Shown: positions 1 to 13,100 of the stretch, in pieces
How positions within the stretch are numbered: the stretch's first letter is position 1
Layout of the letters: each line of letters begins with the position of its first letter
Assembly (NCBI RefSeq): GCF_019649055.1
Contig: NW_026570235.1
Coordinates: 1,426,001 to 1,490,000, forward strand
Source: Paramacrobiotus metropolitanus
Lineage: Eukaryota; Tardigrada; Eutardigrada; Parachela; Macrobiotidae
DNA: 64,000 nucleotides
Direction: 5' to 3'
The notes under the pieces: generated by a model
The model's input: only the letters and a program-made list of their open reading frames with translations
Told to the model about the DNA's origin: nothing
Databases searched by the model: none
Position numbers and translations under genes: made by a program

Positions 1-539
1 TGAGTATACCTTTTTTCGTTAACAAGCAAAAAATTAAAGTTGTACGAGTGGTAGAGGGGGGCACATAAGGTGAACCGCAAAATAATGGGTTGCGCCGCGC
101 TTATTGTGAGTGATGGCATATTCCTTCAATCGCCACCGACATCACTGGTTGGCACTGAAGTAATCGCAATCAGGTGCGATCAAAATCTGCAACTGCCCCA
201 TCCAGCTTTGTTGAGCTTGTTGGCAAGAAAGAGAAACAAAAGACGCCATAAAAGCAAATCTGCCGTCTGATTGCGGTCTTTTGTTTTAGTGTCTATGACT
301 GCATCAGTCTGCATGAATGTTATATGGCTGCCTGCCTGTTCTGCGTTGCTCCACATGTGCATGTGCTTTTGGGTGCGGCAGCCAGCACCTCTCGGTACCG
401 GCACCAAAGCCGTGAAAGAGGTATACTTTTGCAAGCTAACAGTGAACAAAACGTAAAAAAACTTTGAAAATCAGCTGTGAATACACTTGTTTGCCAAAAA
501 TTACGAATAAAATCGCAATAAATAAAGTACCGCAGCCTG
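1..539. other. no supported gene
   Basis: The short open frames here overlap on both strands and show no splice pattern, domain or codon bias that marks coding sequence. Nothing else stands out. Confidence 0.4.
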
Positions 540-696
540 AGCTTATTATACGGACAGAATCTCTGTTTAGGGTTTTGTTCGGCAGATATGGTCAGAAATA
601 TCCAGGGGTAGGGTGCCCCAAGCACTTCTTTGGCACCCCCGATTTTTTTTCTTTTTCTGTTTTTTATCAATCAAAATTCTGTCCGTATAATAAGCT
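540..696. mobile_element. MITE-like element with 21-bp terminal inverted repeats
   Basis: Positions 540-560 and 676-696 are perfect 21-bp inverted repeats reading agcttattatacggacagaa plus one base. They enclose 115 bp containing a GC-rich stretch (about 603-640). A 157-bp length, no coding capacity and perfect termini suggest a non-autonomous DNA transposon. If the TA dinucleotides inside the repeats are the target site, the true terminus would be TACGGACAG, as in Tc1/mariner-type elements; this is inference. No second copy was seen in the window. Confidence 0.55.
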
Positions 697-1403
697 TCTA
701 ATACTTCACTCTACAAAATTACCGTTTCAGAATATTTTTTTTCATATCTCTACTCTGTAAAAATCGACTTTCAATTTTTCACTTTAAAAGCTGATTTCTC
801 AGTAACAACAAATGCGGTACTATTACTGAACCCATTTTAAAGTACAAAAATCATTTCTGTATGTGTCATATGCTACGGTTTTGCCTAAAAGTGTAACGCG
901 TCGACGGTATGCCCGTTTCCGCAGAAGGACCGAGTTGCTAGCCACTTCGCGTTAACTTGAAAGTGTGCACGCCTTTGTCCCTTCAGTTACCTTGCCGTGC
1001 TGGCAAAGGGACCAGACATATAAGTACTCCTATGTTCCCGCAACGAAATGAAAACTGGAACTCTTATCTCCCATATGTCCGGCCATTGATGATCCCGAAG
1101 ATGTCCGCTTATGACTGACACAGAGCTTCGAGATGTATCAATAAAATCAGACTGTGTTCACTGTAAGCATACTTTGATAACTTATGTATTTCACCGTTTC
1201 TGTTTTTATTATAATTCAGCAAGATTTTTTAAAAATTTCTCCGTTGTTCCAGGTACAAATTCAAACAGCGGGTCTACAGTACCCTGTACACAGCAGAGCA
1301 TGGTCTGCTGAGTGCTGAAACTCGATTTTTAGTGAATTACTTCGCGCAGCCAGAGCTAAAATACCGCGTATCAATCACATCTTTTTATTTTAAACGTGAT
1401 CAC
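697..1403. other. no supported gene; upstream of the coiled-coil gene
   Basis: I see no convincing coding exon. The stretch may hold promoter and 5' untranslated sequence of the gene starting at 1454. A splice-acceptor-like ttgttccag at about 1244-1252 could open a 5' untranslated exon. Confidence 0.3.
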
Positions 1404-1454
1404 ATGTCTGCGGAGTCCGATTCGACTCGATGTCTGGATAAATTCATGCCGTGA
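1404..1454 (+). promoter_or_regulatory. upstream ORF whose stop overlaps the main start codon
   Basis: An ATG at 1404 opens a 16-codon frame (starting MSAESDST) that ends in TGA at 1452-1454. The A of this stop is the A of the main ATG (TGATG), in a different frame. If both lie on the mature transcript, translation of the coiled-coil gene would depend on leaky scanning or termination-reinitiation. Whether 1404 is transcribed is unknown. Confidence 0.35.
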
Positions 1455-2787
1455 TGCCCATGTCCAAGAATTTGGCTCGTTCCACGGTGTCCAGTCGTGC
1501 GCACCGCGTCCATCCGATGCAGTACCGCAACCATTCGCCTGTTGCGCTGCCTGTCCCGATGCGATCGCGCCCGTTGCAGCGTTCGCAATCCTGGACCCGG
1601 AGTAATTCGCGCCGATCAGAAAATTTTAACCAATCCAATGTGTATTCCGAATCGGAGTCCAGCGCCGATACGATCAGTGTTAACAAGACGGATTTCGACA
1701 ATACACTAGATTTACTGAAGCAGTTGAACGGTCAGCTGGAAGCGGAGAAGAAACAGAATGCGGTCTTGTTGAGGGAGCTGGAAAAGGAGCGGCTGTATGG
1801 GAAAGATCTGGAGGCGCGTCTGGAGCGGAATCGCCAGGCAGTGAATCCCAGTAATCAACCTTCCGAATCCAAGAGGCGGATTCTGGATAATGCCAGCAGC
1901 CAGGGGGACGGGACAGCGCAGGAAAATGTGAAATTAAGGAATCTCTTGAAACAGTACGCCGAGGCTGTGCATGATCTGAAATTGGTTACTAGAGAACTGC
2001 ATAATGATCACCGCAGCGTCAAGGAAAGTTTTGGGGAAAATGCCAGTGAATTACATACACTGCAGCACATTGTACGGGAACTCGCACTGACAGCGGATGA
2101 TCTCCAAAAAAAGCCCAGTGTAGATGCGACGCAGGTGACTAACGATAAAAAAATATTTATTTCTTCTAAGATTATTTTTGCGTTGCTTTTGTGCTCATCT
2201 GTGTTTTTTGATTATCCTCGAAGCGGTTTTTATTGTAGTAAATTATGGAATTTATTTTTTAGTATTTTTCTTTAGAAATTCACTTTTGTCTCTATGCTAT
2301 GCTTTTGTACTTATTTGTATTTCTTAGTTAACAAGGAAAAGGTTTTGGATTCCGATAAACTGAGAATTTGTGCATGTGATTGGTTATAATGTTATAGTGT
2401 AAGCGTTAGCGAAACAGGAATTCGTTGGCTTTTGTATGTTGTTTTGTTTGGTTACTTCTACAGGATTACTGCAATCTGCGCCGTGCCAATTTAGAACTCC
2501 AGTCGCGATATCAGAGTGTCGCCAGAGAATTGACCCAGGCCAGGCAGGAAATGCACCTGCTGCGGCGCGGTGCCGCCGGCCCTGGCTCCGGCAATGGACC
2601 AGCGGAAGTGCGGATGTTTGAGCAACTGTACGACGCTATAGCCGAGGCCCGTACGGAAGCCATATCTCTTGCCAAATCCCCTGTGGATTCATCCGAGTTT
2701 TCCGGCTGGTTCGATTCTCTCTGTAAGGATATCGAGATGCGTTTGATGATAAACAAAACGCGGACAAGCCAAGAAAACTTCCGCTGA
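1454..2787 (+). CDS. two-exon coiled-coil protein, 334 aa, family not recognised
   Basis: Exon 1 is 1454-2134 and exon 2 is 2464-2787 with a TGA stop. The intron has donor cag|gtgact and acceptor ttctacag|gatt, phase 0, joining DATQ to DYCNLRR. The N-terminal 70 residues are basic and Ser/Arg-rich (RSQSWTRSNSRR). Heptad-rich helices follow at about residues 83-127 (DLLKQLNGQLEAEKK, LLRELEKERL) and 157-185, and continue into exon 2 (LRRANLELQSRYQSVAREL). The C-terminus has an Ala-rich helix (DAIAEARTEAISLAKS). It is probably a cytoplasmic or cytoskeletal scaffold, but no known family was identified. Read without splicing, exon 1 runs into a hydrophobic, low-complexity tail and a stop at 2275, which supports the intron. 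Coding exons upstream of 1454 cannot be excluded. Confidence 0.75.
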
Positions 2788-5700
2788 AATGACCGTGAAA
2801 TGTTGACCTTCATCGTTAAGAGGTGTGCGTCAACTAACTAACTGGAATAGCAATTTTGGGAACACTTTTGTTTTGCGGTGCTGATGACGAGTTGTATGAG
2901 TCTGTTCTTGTGCCTGGACCAGCCTGGTTATAGCTTTTATCGTGACGCCAGACCTGCCCGAGAGTTGCGTCGGAATCTAGTTTAACAGCCGCAGTTTCGC
3001 AGTGTTTTTTTGTACGTAATAGAAAAGTTAATTAAAATTAAAGGGCAATGAAAATGATTCGGGATAGTTTGTGCATTGTATTGGCGTGCACAGCATTTGG
3101 TTCAGCGATTGCATCGACGTGACGCAGTGGGTCTCACGCAATCGCCGTATGGAGCGCAAGTCAACGATGGCAGTCGGCCGGTACTGGTTACCGTCAAACC
3201 ATATTAATACCGTAGAACGGTGTATAAAAATTAAGTTTTTAGTGGTTACCAATGTCGTGGCGAGTGCGGCCTGCGCACACTACATAGTTTCTCTGACGTC
3301 GCACATAATCGTAGTTTCAAATGCGTACATAATTTTCTGCTGGATTCTGCCGGGAAGTGATGAGCAATTTTGCAGGTTGCCTAAAGCATGCATAGGTCAA
3401 CTTTGGTATAGAATGGCATAATCAGATTGAAAACGTTAAATACAGCTTGGCCATGGCTAGTTATTCATTAAAAATCCTGAAATCCTAACTCATTTGAAAA
3501 GCACCAGTTCTTTGTGGTCTTTTACGTGCTTCCACTTTGAAACCGCAAATTCGTTAATTACTCTTGTTAAAGGTACAGCGTGATCGTGTTATTGTGCAAT
3601 AATAAATACATTTTATGCAACTGATTCATGCTCCACGCCGGCGTTTTGGCTTTTAAAGCGTACTGCTATTGCGAAATTGTTACTTCATAAATTATTATGA
3701 AACCCCTACAACTACAAGCAATCAACAGCTACGTGTAAAGTTATAAGCTACCACAAAAGACTATGAGTCTAGAGGTGCAGTGTCATATGCATCATACTCG
3801 CTTTTTCGCGTTATTATTCAAAAAATTCCGGCCATCACCCAAGTTGTACCATTCTGCGGTATCGCAAACTGACAAGATACTACAATTTCTTAATAGCAAT
3901 GATGCAGCAACGTATCCAACACTAGCGCAGGTGCTTAATATTCTTCCTACAGGCAAAATTATGTAATTCCCATGAGTCCTATTAAAATTCTGTTTGCTGT
4001 TTTTCTGTTTTACCTGAAATCGTATATGGTGTTTAATTTGCTACGGAAAAAAATAAAGTACTTATCGCAGATCTTTTAGTTCTCAAAATTACACTTATTC
4101 CTAGTATATGCTGCTTCGCATCCGGTGAACCCCAGGTTTAAATACTGTAGTCTTTCAGACGAAACAATAAAAAAGCAGTGTGGTACATACAGTACCTATA
4201 CAAATACAGAGATATAATTATTCAATGTTAAGTTTGAGGTTGCATACGAGCATATTAAGATTATCATGATGTTACATACATATTATTTTGTCACACTCGT
4301 ACATATTATGATGCTACAATACGAGCATGTAGCTATTTATCGTTATTTCAGTACCGAAATAAATTTAACAAGTTTATGTGACAATGAAGTCTACGGTCAT
4401 CCGGCACCGGGCTGTCTAATGTCTATCGGTTCGGGAAGTTCGTTTACGCATTGTTACAAATTATCAAGGTTGTTACCTGTTAGTTGTTACCGTCAGTAAG
4501 TGGTTACAAACAGTATCAATAAATTCAGAAACACTGCCCTCCGAATTTTATCCATTATCGTTATCGTTTATTGACCGAGTTGATGATCTTAAATAACCGT
4601 TTAATCTTAATTTCAATATGCGGAGAATTAATAATAATGACGTGAAGAATTAGCCTGAAATCGTGAACAATGGATTCTTAATTTTTCTAGCTGGGGTTGC
4701 GGACTGATGCGCCACTACTCTGTACAGTTAAATTCAATGCTCTTATAATGTGTAGGGCGTATTGTACATTAAGATTAAAGCGAATTTTGTAGATGACATG
4801 AAAAAATAAAACAAATTATAACGGAACAGCTATAATTATTTAGTTAGTATATATGCGGTATATTTTTACAAAAGTTTAAACTAAACTACCATTTATGTAT
4901 ATATATTGCTCGTGTCTCATTTGTGAAAGTGCTATAATAATATAATCACTGTAATAAAAATTACCAGTACAAATTACTGATAGTTTCACGGCATACAAGT
5001 AAACACCGAATCAGTATTACAAGAAATATGGAATTTATATATCTTTATATCGCCGTTTTAGCCTTTTGGCCTTTTTACAAGTACATCACGGTATGCACGA
5101 ATGTCATGAATCGCGAGGTTTCATCATTATTGTTAACAACTAATAACAGCGGCTGACCCGTTGTAAATTTGTGAATCATCTTGACTGAAAAGAAAACTAC
5201 CTTCTTGTGTGTAAGTGCTAATGAGTGCATTCTTTTTACAGCAGTGCTGACGAAAGCAAAAGGTTGCATTTTAAATAATTACTACATCGTACAGCAAAAA
5301 TGGAAATCGTTGGTTATGCTGGGCACATCCGATGCGCTGTTTAAATGCGTAGCATTTTTTAGCCACAACTCAGCTGATTACCGACATTTACACAATTCCA
5401 CTTTGGAAACATCAAGAAATGTGATCAGTTTAGTTACATAAACTTACCGGCAGGTGTCTAAGGCGAAAGAAAAACTACACATTCAGTGTTGTATTTGTAA
5501 GTCGGCATTCACATCAACTTCCAAAATAAATTTCCAGTTTGCAAGCAGCTGCTCTGTAGACTTTTTAATCTATTTCGTTCAAAAGATATTGAAAATTTCA
5601 ACATAATAAAAATTTCCGGGACATTACTTACCCTTGCGTCATTCTCTGGTGTTATGAGCCAGTTTTTCAGTTGTTTTTTTGTGGTCTGCGCAATAATTGT

Positions 5701-6680
5701 AAGGCTCTGTAATTTTTGATAAAACAGTATTTCGATTGAAATTCATGATGTTATTATAATATTATTATGTTCGCATGGTTTTCCGCAGTTATAGCTATAT
5801 AGAAATACTTAAAGTAAACGCTTTATCTACATAAGCTGGGAATTGATCCGGTGACCGGCACCAACTAACCAAAAGTCCAAAAGTATAAGATATTTTAACC
5901 ATAAAATGATTGCCACAAATAATGGGATATTCATTTACACTACCATAACAGAAAGACTTAACCTTTTTTTTGCATTTGTTCAATATTTTCTGGCTTTCTG
6001 TCCTTCCTTACTTAAGTACTCTATTTTCGTTTCGGAAGTTCACAAATTAAAGTTAAGAATTAAATCCAAATTTTGGCATTACCATCCACTTGCCCGTGTG
6101 GCTTTCCATGTATTGTGTCACATGTGACTCGCCACAGCAGCAGGCGTGCAAACGTTATCCAATCGCAACGTTGCCAGTTATCTGCCCACCCAAAAATGGG
6201 CCGGCCAACAGTGGTGTAATGCTTCGCTACTATCCGAGGTACAAAAGCGCGCGTGTTATTTCACGAAGCCGGGCATTGCTAAAAAGCGTAACCAGTTCTC
6301 CTGTTTGGACTTCTTCCATTTTTATGTTTGATAACTTTGACGAAAAGTGTTATTATTTGTTACATACGATAAAATACCCTTGCTGTTTGTTGGTTGCAGT
6401 TATAACCTTATGCGTTGACTGTTTGAGCCTCATTTGATCTACTTTTCCCTTTGCCGTGTTGCAAAGCAAATCCGTTTGCCGGTGCTGATTGAAGCCTCTA
6501 TGGAACCGGTCTAAATTTGTATTGCCGTTGCCGGTTGCATTCGTACAGCGCGCTTCATAATAAATTGACCAACTGTTTTGTGTAACGCGGATTAATTTTG
6601 CGCTGGGATTGCATATATATTCATCTGTTTCCCTAATCTGGTTGTTATCAGTTGTAAAAGACCATCCGAGCAGCTCACAA
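2788..6680. other. intergenic region, no supported gene
   Basis: AT-rich sequence with only short, overlapping open frames. No exon with both a convincing acceptor and donor was found, and no tRNA-like element. Part of it may be promoter or 5' untranslated sequence of the TIS11 gene beginning at 6681. Confidence 0.4.
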
Positions 6681-9600
6681 ATGGGCAATCCAAGCCGGCA
6701 GTTTCCTTCGACATCCAGCAATGGATCGCTTGTTGACGAACAATCCCGTTTCTGGTTGCCTAACAGTGTACCCGCATCACCGACCGTAAGTGCCGCTGTT
6801 ACGTCGTTACACTGGTAACCGCACACACACAAACACACACTCGTAGCGCATCTAATTGTACATTCTGACCAGTTAGCAGCGAACATTCGTTGAAAATTTA
6901 ATGTGCCCTTCGCTTTAATCATGTCATGTGAGCCGCGTAGGGACGATTTCTGAGGATAGATTTGTTTCTCGGTTGTGTTTTCGATTCGATTTTCAGATTA
7001 CATATTCCGATAAGTAAATGCGCCGCTACACTGGCTGCAGTTGTCGTGGGTATGTATGCGTTGCTATGAGTCATCGTTGCGCAGAAGTTCACAAAACGCA
7101 GGCGAAACATCTCTGCCATTGTGACGTTAATAGCAAAGTTGAGTAACGTGAAACACAAAAGCAGCTTATTTTTAGCGTAAACCCTTTTGTCCTTTACGGT
7201 TTTAAGCACTTTTGTATGGAGATGGTATTCAAAACCTTCCTTAGCTGTTCAAATAAGTGGCCTGGTAAGCTAATAAAAATACGGTCAGAACGGAAATACT
7301 ATGCGGCCAGATTGCCAGTGAGCAAAAATCACCCTCGACCAAAAGGTCCAAAATATGAAAAGACATGATAGTTTTTTTCTCGCCTATAACACGGCACGTC
7401 GATTAGGCACGCGCTCTGGCAAACAGCAATAAATGTTCCTTCGGTTATATGTGCGAGAAGAAGCAACGAACAGGATGACGTGCCATGTTTGTGACCTGTT
7501 TTCTGGCAAATCCTAATGATCATACCGATAGCCAGTGCCAGCGCTCGGTTGCTATAGCCAGGCAGCGCAGTGCCGGGCGCTGTCTTTTATGCAACTACTT
7601 GTCAGCTGATCAATGGCTTAACGGGCTGTCTTTGTTCCTTTTTATAGAAAGCGCCGACAAATGCGGTGCCCTATTTCGATCTATACGCGCCAGCGAAGCC
7701 GATGCCCGGCACCGGTCAGCGCGATAGCCATTTGCTACAGCAACAGTCCCGCCGGCACTCAGTGACCGCATCAGCCGGAAGTCCGGTGCTGTCGTCGCAT
7801 AAACTGTACAGCAGGAACAATTACGATGCCGTCTTTGTGGATCTGGACGACACCGACACCAGCAGCAATTCCACCGCCTCGCCGACCATCCACCGCAAAA
7901 TTGGCCGCTCCCGTAGTGATCCCATCGCGCCGGTCGCTCTGCAGTCGCCGGTGCCGCAGTCCGGCACCATCCAAGCGAGCCGCTACAAAACCGAGCTGTG
8001 TAATACCTTCGTGGAAAACGGGAAATGCCGCTACGGTGAAAAATGCCAGTTTGCCCATGGACTGGATGAACTGCGCAGTATTGCGCGTCATCCCAAGTAT
8101 CGCACGGAAAAATGCCGCTCCTTCCATACGACAGGTAGCTGTAGCTATGGCCAGCGCTGCCATTTCATCCATCTTGAGCCGCACGGCCAGTTGTCGTCGT
8201 CGTCGTCTTCCCACCATGATTACCCAAGCGTTCCGCTGACTGCGCCGGCTGCCAGCGGAAATGCCATCATTTCTCAGCCGCCTGGATCGAAGTTCGTTCA
8301 CAATCCCGCAGCAGCCGCATTGGCACTGCAGCAGGCTGCAGGCGCCGGACGACCACGGGCTGTTTCGCTAAGTGCGTTTTCACATCCGATTCCAATTGCA
8401 AACGGCTTTATTGCCGACCACCATGCTGAACTGGGTAGCTGCTCGGATAGCCGAACGACGAGCATCTCCTCGGGATCATTCCCGTCCACTCCGCTATCTC
8501 TGTCGCCGGGTGTCGATGGACACTGCCATTCGTGGTTCACGGCTCATCAAGATTTTCCTCTTGGATCATGTGAGTATCCTCGTTTTATGTGCGAGTAATT
8601 TTCTCTTTCTGGAAATGTATTACGTAGTGTGGATTATGCATTCGCAAATAGCGGTACTTCTTGAATAGTAATTGCTATTTTCTAGATTCTTATTATTTTA
8701 AATAACCCTTAAAATTTGTTTGAATTTAAATTTAGTTTCCTTCCTTATGGCTTATTAAAAGTTAGTAATAAAAACATTTCAGTGAGATCAGCTATACGCA
8801 GAAGAAACGCTACGGCAATCTGTGCCAAATCGATTGCAGTTTATTTATTGCATAATGAGTTGAAACTTTAATTTGATCATCAGATACGGTTTTCGCGCCG
8901 CTTTCCGCTTTAATGCGTCTTCGTTTTCAGTGAGATAATGACATGGTTGTCGTGTTCTCGTGAACGTCCTAGCCGTTCGATCTAGGTTATTACAGAATAT
9001 TTTTTGATAACTACATCAGTTTTTTGGATTGTCTGTTTTGTCTGGACCTGCGTGGACAGATTTGAGTTAGATTTGAACAGTGTGTTGCGAAAAAGCAGGT
9101 TACGATTGGATGATTGTGTAGTAGCGCAGTGCCAGTTTGTCTGTCGAGTTTTATGTTAACTTTGGACTTTTTGTCTAGTTCAACGCAGTGTCGAAAGCTG
9201 TGTGCTGATATTCAGATAATAATTTTATGGCTTGGGACAAAGTTTATAATTCTGACTCAATAGTGCAGTGGGTAAACAACATTTGTACGTTGGGCTTTCG
9301 GTTATAATGGTAGTTTCAAGAAAATGATTATTATGCAGCTAGTCCGAAGAATTTTATTAACCAATTTTGGGAGAAAAAATGCTGGCAGTCCTTATTTTGT
9401 GTACATGAAAATTTAATAGGAATAAGGCAATTATGCTGTATAATGTAATGCACATCAACATAACTTTTTAGCACAGCTTGATGTCAATTTGGTGTTCTGG
9501 TATTTGCAACGCATGAGTGATGCGAAATTGTAGATAGCCGATGTTGACAGCTTTACTATATGATCATCGAATACAGCCGGGCTCAGAAATGGTGCAAAAT

Positions 9601-10190
9601 TTTTGAGGCGAGGCGTTCCAGTTTTTATGACGAGCAAAAGTTGGCTGGTTTCTTTGTTGTCAATTGCAATTTAGCGTGTTACAGGTATCCATAAACCAAG
9701 AGTGAATTTATAATTATTTTCGTTTTGTTGCTCGGCCAAGGGCGATAATTAATAATAAAATTGACAACTAGTAATTATTCGGGAAATGTTAGCTGAGAAA
9801 TTCTACAACTTTGCGTTGTATAATGCCGTGGCTGCCGGGCACATTGCATATCATTTTTTTCCGCTGATGACATCAGTAGCATCCGGCCATGGTTGTGGTT
9901 TTACTAGGCGATGTTATTACGAAATAAATCGGCGGTGGCTGTTGGATAATACAATTTGCGAATGCATAATCGTCTCATTTCCCAAAAGGCACATAAATTT
10001 CCGCTGTAGCTTTCGATTCCGTTTCTTGTTAGCGTGGTGTATGTGAGAAGTTTGTTGTATTACGTTTAAATTGTTGGTTGCAGTGTCCGGTATTGATGGA
10101 TTGGGCAGTGTCACGGAGGAATGCGGTGATGTTCCGGGACCATGGACTGTAGCGCTGTCATGCATTAACATTCTGGACCTTGAGGACTAA
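6681..10190 (+). CDS. ZFP36/TIS11 (tristetraprolin) family CCCH zinc-finger mRNA-decay factor
   Basis: Exons are 6681-6785, 7648-8569 and 10084-10190. Lengths sum to 1134 nt, giving 377 aa plus stop with matching phases 0 and 1. Two CCCH fingers spaced as in the family sit at residues 153-172 (C153, C162, C168, H172) and 191-210 (C191, C200, C206, H210), led by RYKTEL and KYRTEK. ZFP36 proteins bind AU-rich elements in 3' UTRs through these fingers and recruit CCR4-NOT deadenylase. RRHSVT (Ser73) and RSRSDP (Ser125) resemble the family's phosphorylation/14-3-3 sites. The last exon encodes a short C-terminus ending [12 protein letters not shown], in the place of the family's NOT1-binding motif, but its similarity is weak. 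If intron 2 is retained the protein ends at 8598 (CEYPRFMCE). Upstream in-frame codons before 6681 lack an ATG. Family length (about 330-440 aa) fits. Confidence 0.85.
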
Positions 10191-13100
10191 AAATGATCTT
10201 TCACGTGTTATGGCGCCAACAGGAAACGCAATGTTTTTATATTGGAGGACATTTCCCTGTTGTTTCTGTTGCTCAGTGTGTGTGCGTGGTGCATGGGTTT
10301 TTTCCGGCGTCGTTACATTGCTGCTCCTCTGCCGCGGACAGGCGCAACTGTTGATGGCTTCGATGATCAAGGATGCGTTTTTTGGGATTTATTCTCATTT
10401 TTTTGTATCTGCACATGTTTTGCGAGAATTCTGCCGATAATAATTGAGTTCGCGTTTATTCTTTACTGGCGCATAATAATTATTAATTTTTTGTTTTTTC
10501 TATGCGTTTAGTTCACTTTTAATATTAGCCCATAGATTTATTTGTTATCAAATTTGATGATGAAATTTGATACTTGAGTATTGTCTGTCTCTCTCAATCC
10601 AAATGCCTATGTATTATTTTATGGTTATATGTCTGATTTTTTATGGATGCATCGATATTATGTAAATGAAAATGATTGGCCTTCCGTTTATTGATTTTCT
10701 TCGCCGCTGAGCATGTCAGTATTACACACAGCCCTACACACACTACTGCAAACGCAAGATCGAGGGGTCATAAACGAAATTTAGCCGCGACAGAAATGCG
10801 CACCACCCTAAAAGCGCTGATAGTGTGCAATTTATTCCCCACAAAGTAAACAAAATTAGAACAAATCTGTATGCACAAATTTTTATTACGATTACTCCAT
10901 GTCTTTTGAGCAACTTGAGTCACCTGGGCCGGAAAAACAGAACATTTTGGCGTTTTACTGTTGCATAATGCACAGTGAAGTGATGTACATCCAGCTCTGT
11001 AACGAAAACAAGTTTACCCAGCGAAAAATGCAGATATGTAATAATTGTGTATACACATACGTTCTAAACTTCTAATGCTACATGAATATATCTCTTGTGT
11101 ATATGTGCCACTGGTCGGCTGATAATGCACGAGCAGCTATTACTTAAGTTTGAAGGTGCCTCTCTAACGATTTTTGGCAGCTAGCACTGCCACACAAGGA
11201 CCGGTTAAATGCCGAGTGTGTTGCCGAGAAAGTCAGATTATTGAGAAGGGGAATTAAAGTACCGGAAAGGCATTGACGCTGCTATCAATTCCTTTGTATA
11301 GAACGACGATCATGAAAGTATATTACGACTGCACTAAGGTTCTTATGATCGTATCGTTACCGAAAATGGGTAGGGTCATCCATTGCAAACTATTGGTTCG
11401 GAAACCGTATCAATATGCGTTCCAAACACACAGTTTCCTGTCCGAATCAATTCTAAACTGCGCACGCGGGTGAAATGCTTCGTAAACAAGTCACATTTTC
11501 GTCCGTTCCAGGTAGTTAAATTAAGAGTGCTTACACTAAATATACTTTTCATTTCCGCACGATTTTCCACTATTCAACCTAAAAATACCGTTTTGTTACA
11601 TTTGACCGCAAGCAATAAAGGACACGCCAGGTATAGTGTAGACTTTTATGACTTTAAAAACCAAGCAGAATTATTTTCAGGACACGTTGTATTATATCAT
11701 CAAATGTAAACTATGCAGCGATCAATAATCAAAAAGCCCATGACGTTTACAGTTCATATTGACACATGAGGTAGAACAATCTCTTACGTGGAGAAAAGAT
11801 GCCTGTGCCAAATGCACAGACGTCGTTGCAGTAAAATATTTTCTACTTATGATTATGCACAGCTATGTCAGTGACATAAGCGTTGGAAAGAAGCTACCAT
11901 TAATTTACATGGTCACAAAAACGCTATGTTCCAACTTAACAACATACCGCAGCAAACACGTTTATTGTGCACTGTAACAGTTACTATGCCGCAGGCTCTC
12001 ACTCTGTGCCGCAAGCTTCCGGCTATCGATGATATCGTTAAGGTAGCGTTGAGAAAATGTTCTCTTTGTTGGCGGTCAGCGTTCTTATTCATCGGCAATC
12101 AAGTAATTTATATACCAGGTTTACACATTTCACTCTACACTAATCGGATGCGGGTTGCAGCGGGAATATGTATGAGTAAGCATCGTAATTCGGGTCATTA
12201 TTTGTTATTACCAGCTGCCACTATGCCAGGCCCGGCATTAAACAGCAAAACGAGTCAGCATTATCAGGAACGGTAATTCGTTGAAACACAAACAGAAAAT
12301 GTCCTACACGATACATGTGTGTGTGGCTGTGCACCTCCATCGGCAGCCCGCATCAGTACAGTGTGTATACTGCGCTATCCTCTATCGATTACAATGCTGC
12401 GTGACAGCATGATAAAACTGTAAACTAGCAGGAAGTCATATTTTTTGCGGGCATTTTTGACAAGGAGAATGAGAAAGAGTTATGATGTGTAACTAAATCA
12501 AAGCAATATGTGTGCACAATGCTAAGTGCGCACAGCTGTTTTCTGGGTAACATACACAGTACACACAAGTATTACACAACCGCGTAATCGCTAATTTTAT
12601 GGAGCAAGTTGAGCGCCAAACATACATACTGCTTTTTTTCCCGACCACTGATCATCTCTTCCTCCTGACGCGCTGTGCCACTTTTTTCTTCCTTGACTAC
12701 ACATGACAGTGTTATTATTACTGTGTGTGTATGCCGCATTTGATTTTTTTGCTGAAACCTCTCTGAGTCCTGCTTGACTGCATTCAATCACCCCACGCGC
12801 AATTCGCGGTAAAACTTGTGCGTCTGGTATTCCCGCTGGTTACCGCGGGGTCCAAAGAGTAGGAAATATGGGCGTCATATTCATGGGAACGCGCTGTTTA
12901 TTTCTTCGCAAACATACGCATGCGCTTTACGTCCTGTGTGTATAAATATGTTGCGCTTTCTCCGCACGAGTCAGTCTTACCGTATCGGTTGGCTACAAAC
13001 ACACATACACACACACACAAAGAAAAACATGTATCCATTTTTTGCGATTACGCAGTTGACATGCCACTTGGAATATACACCAATACTGATCATTAAGACT

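Noticed and set aside
6353-6922. 189-codon minus-strand open frame
   Set aside because: It lies antisense to the first TIS11 exon, has no domain or splice structure, and its Cys-Val run comes from a CA repeat.
11926-12276. 116-codon plus-strand frame
   Set aside because: Isolated, overlaps an opposite-strand frame, no recognisable domain and no splice partners.
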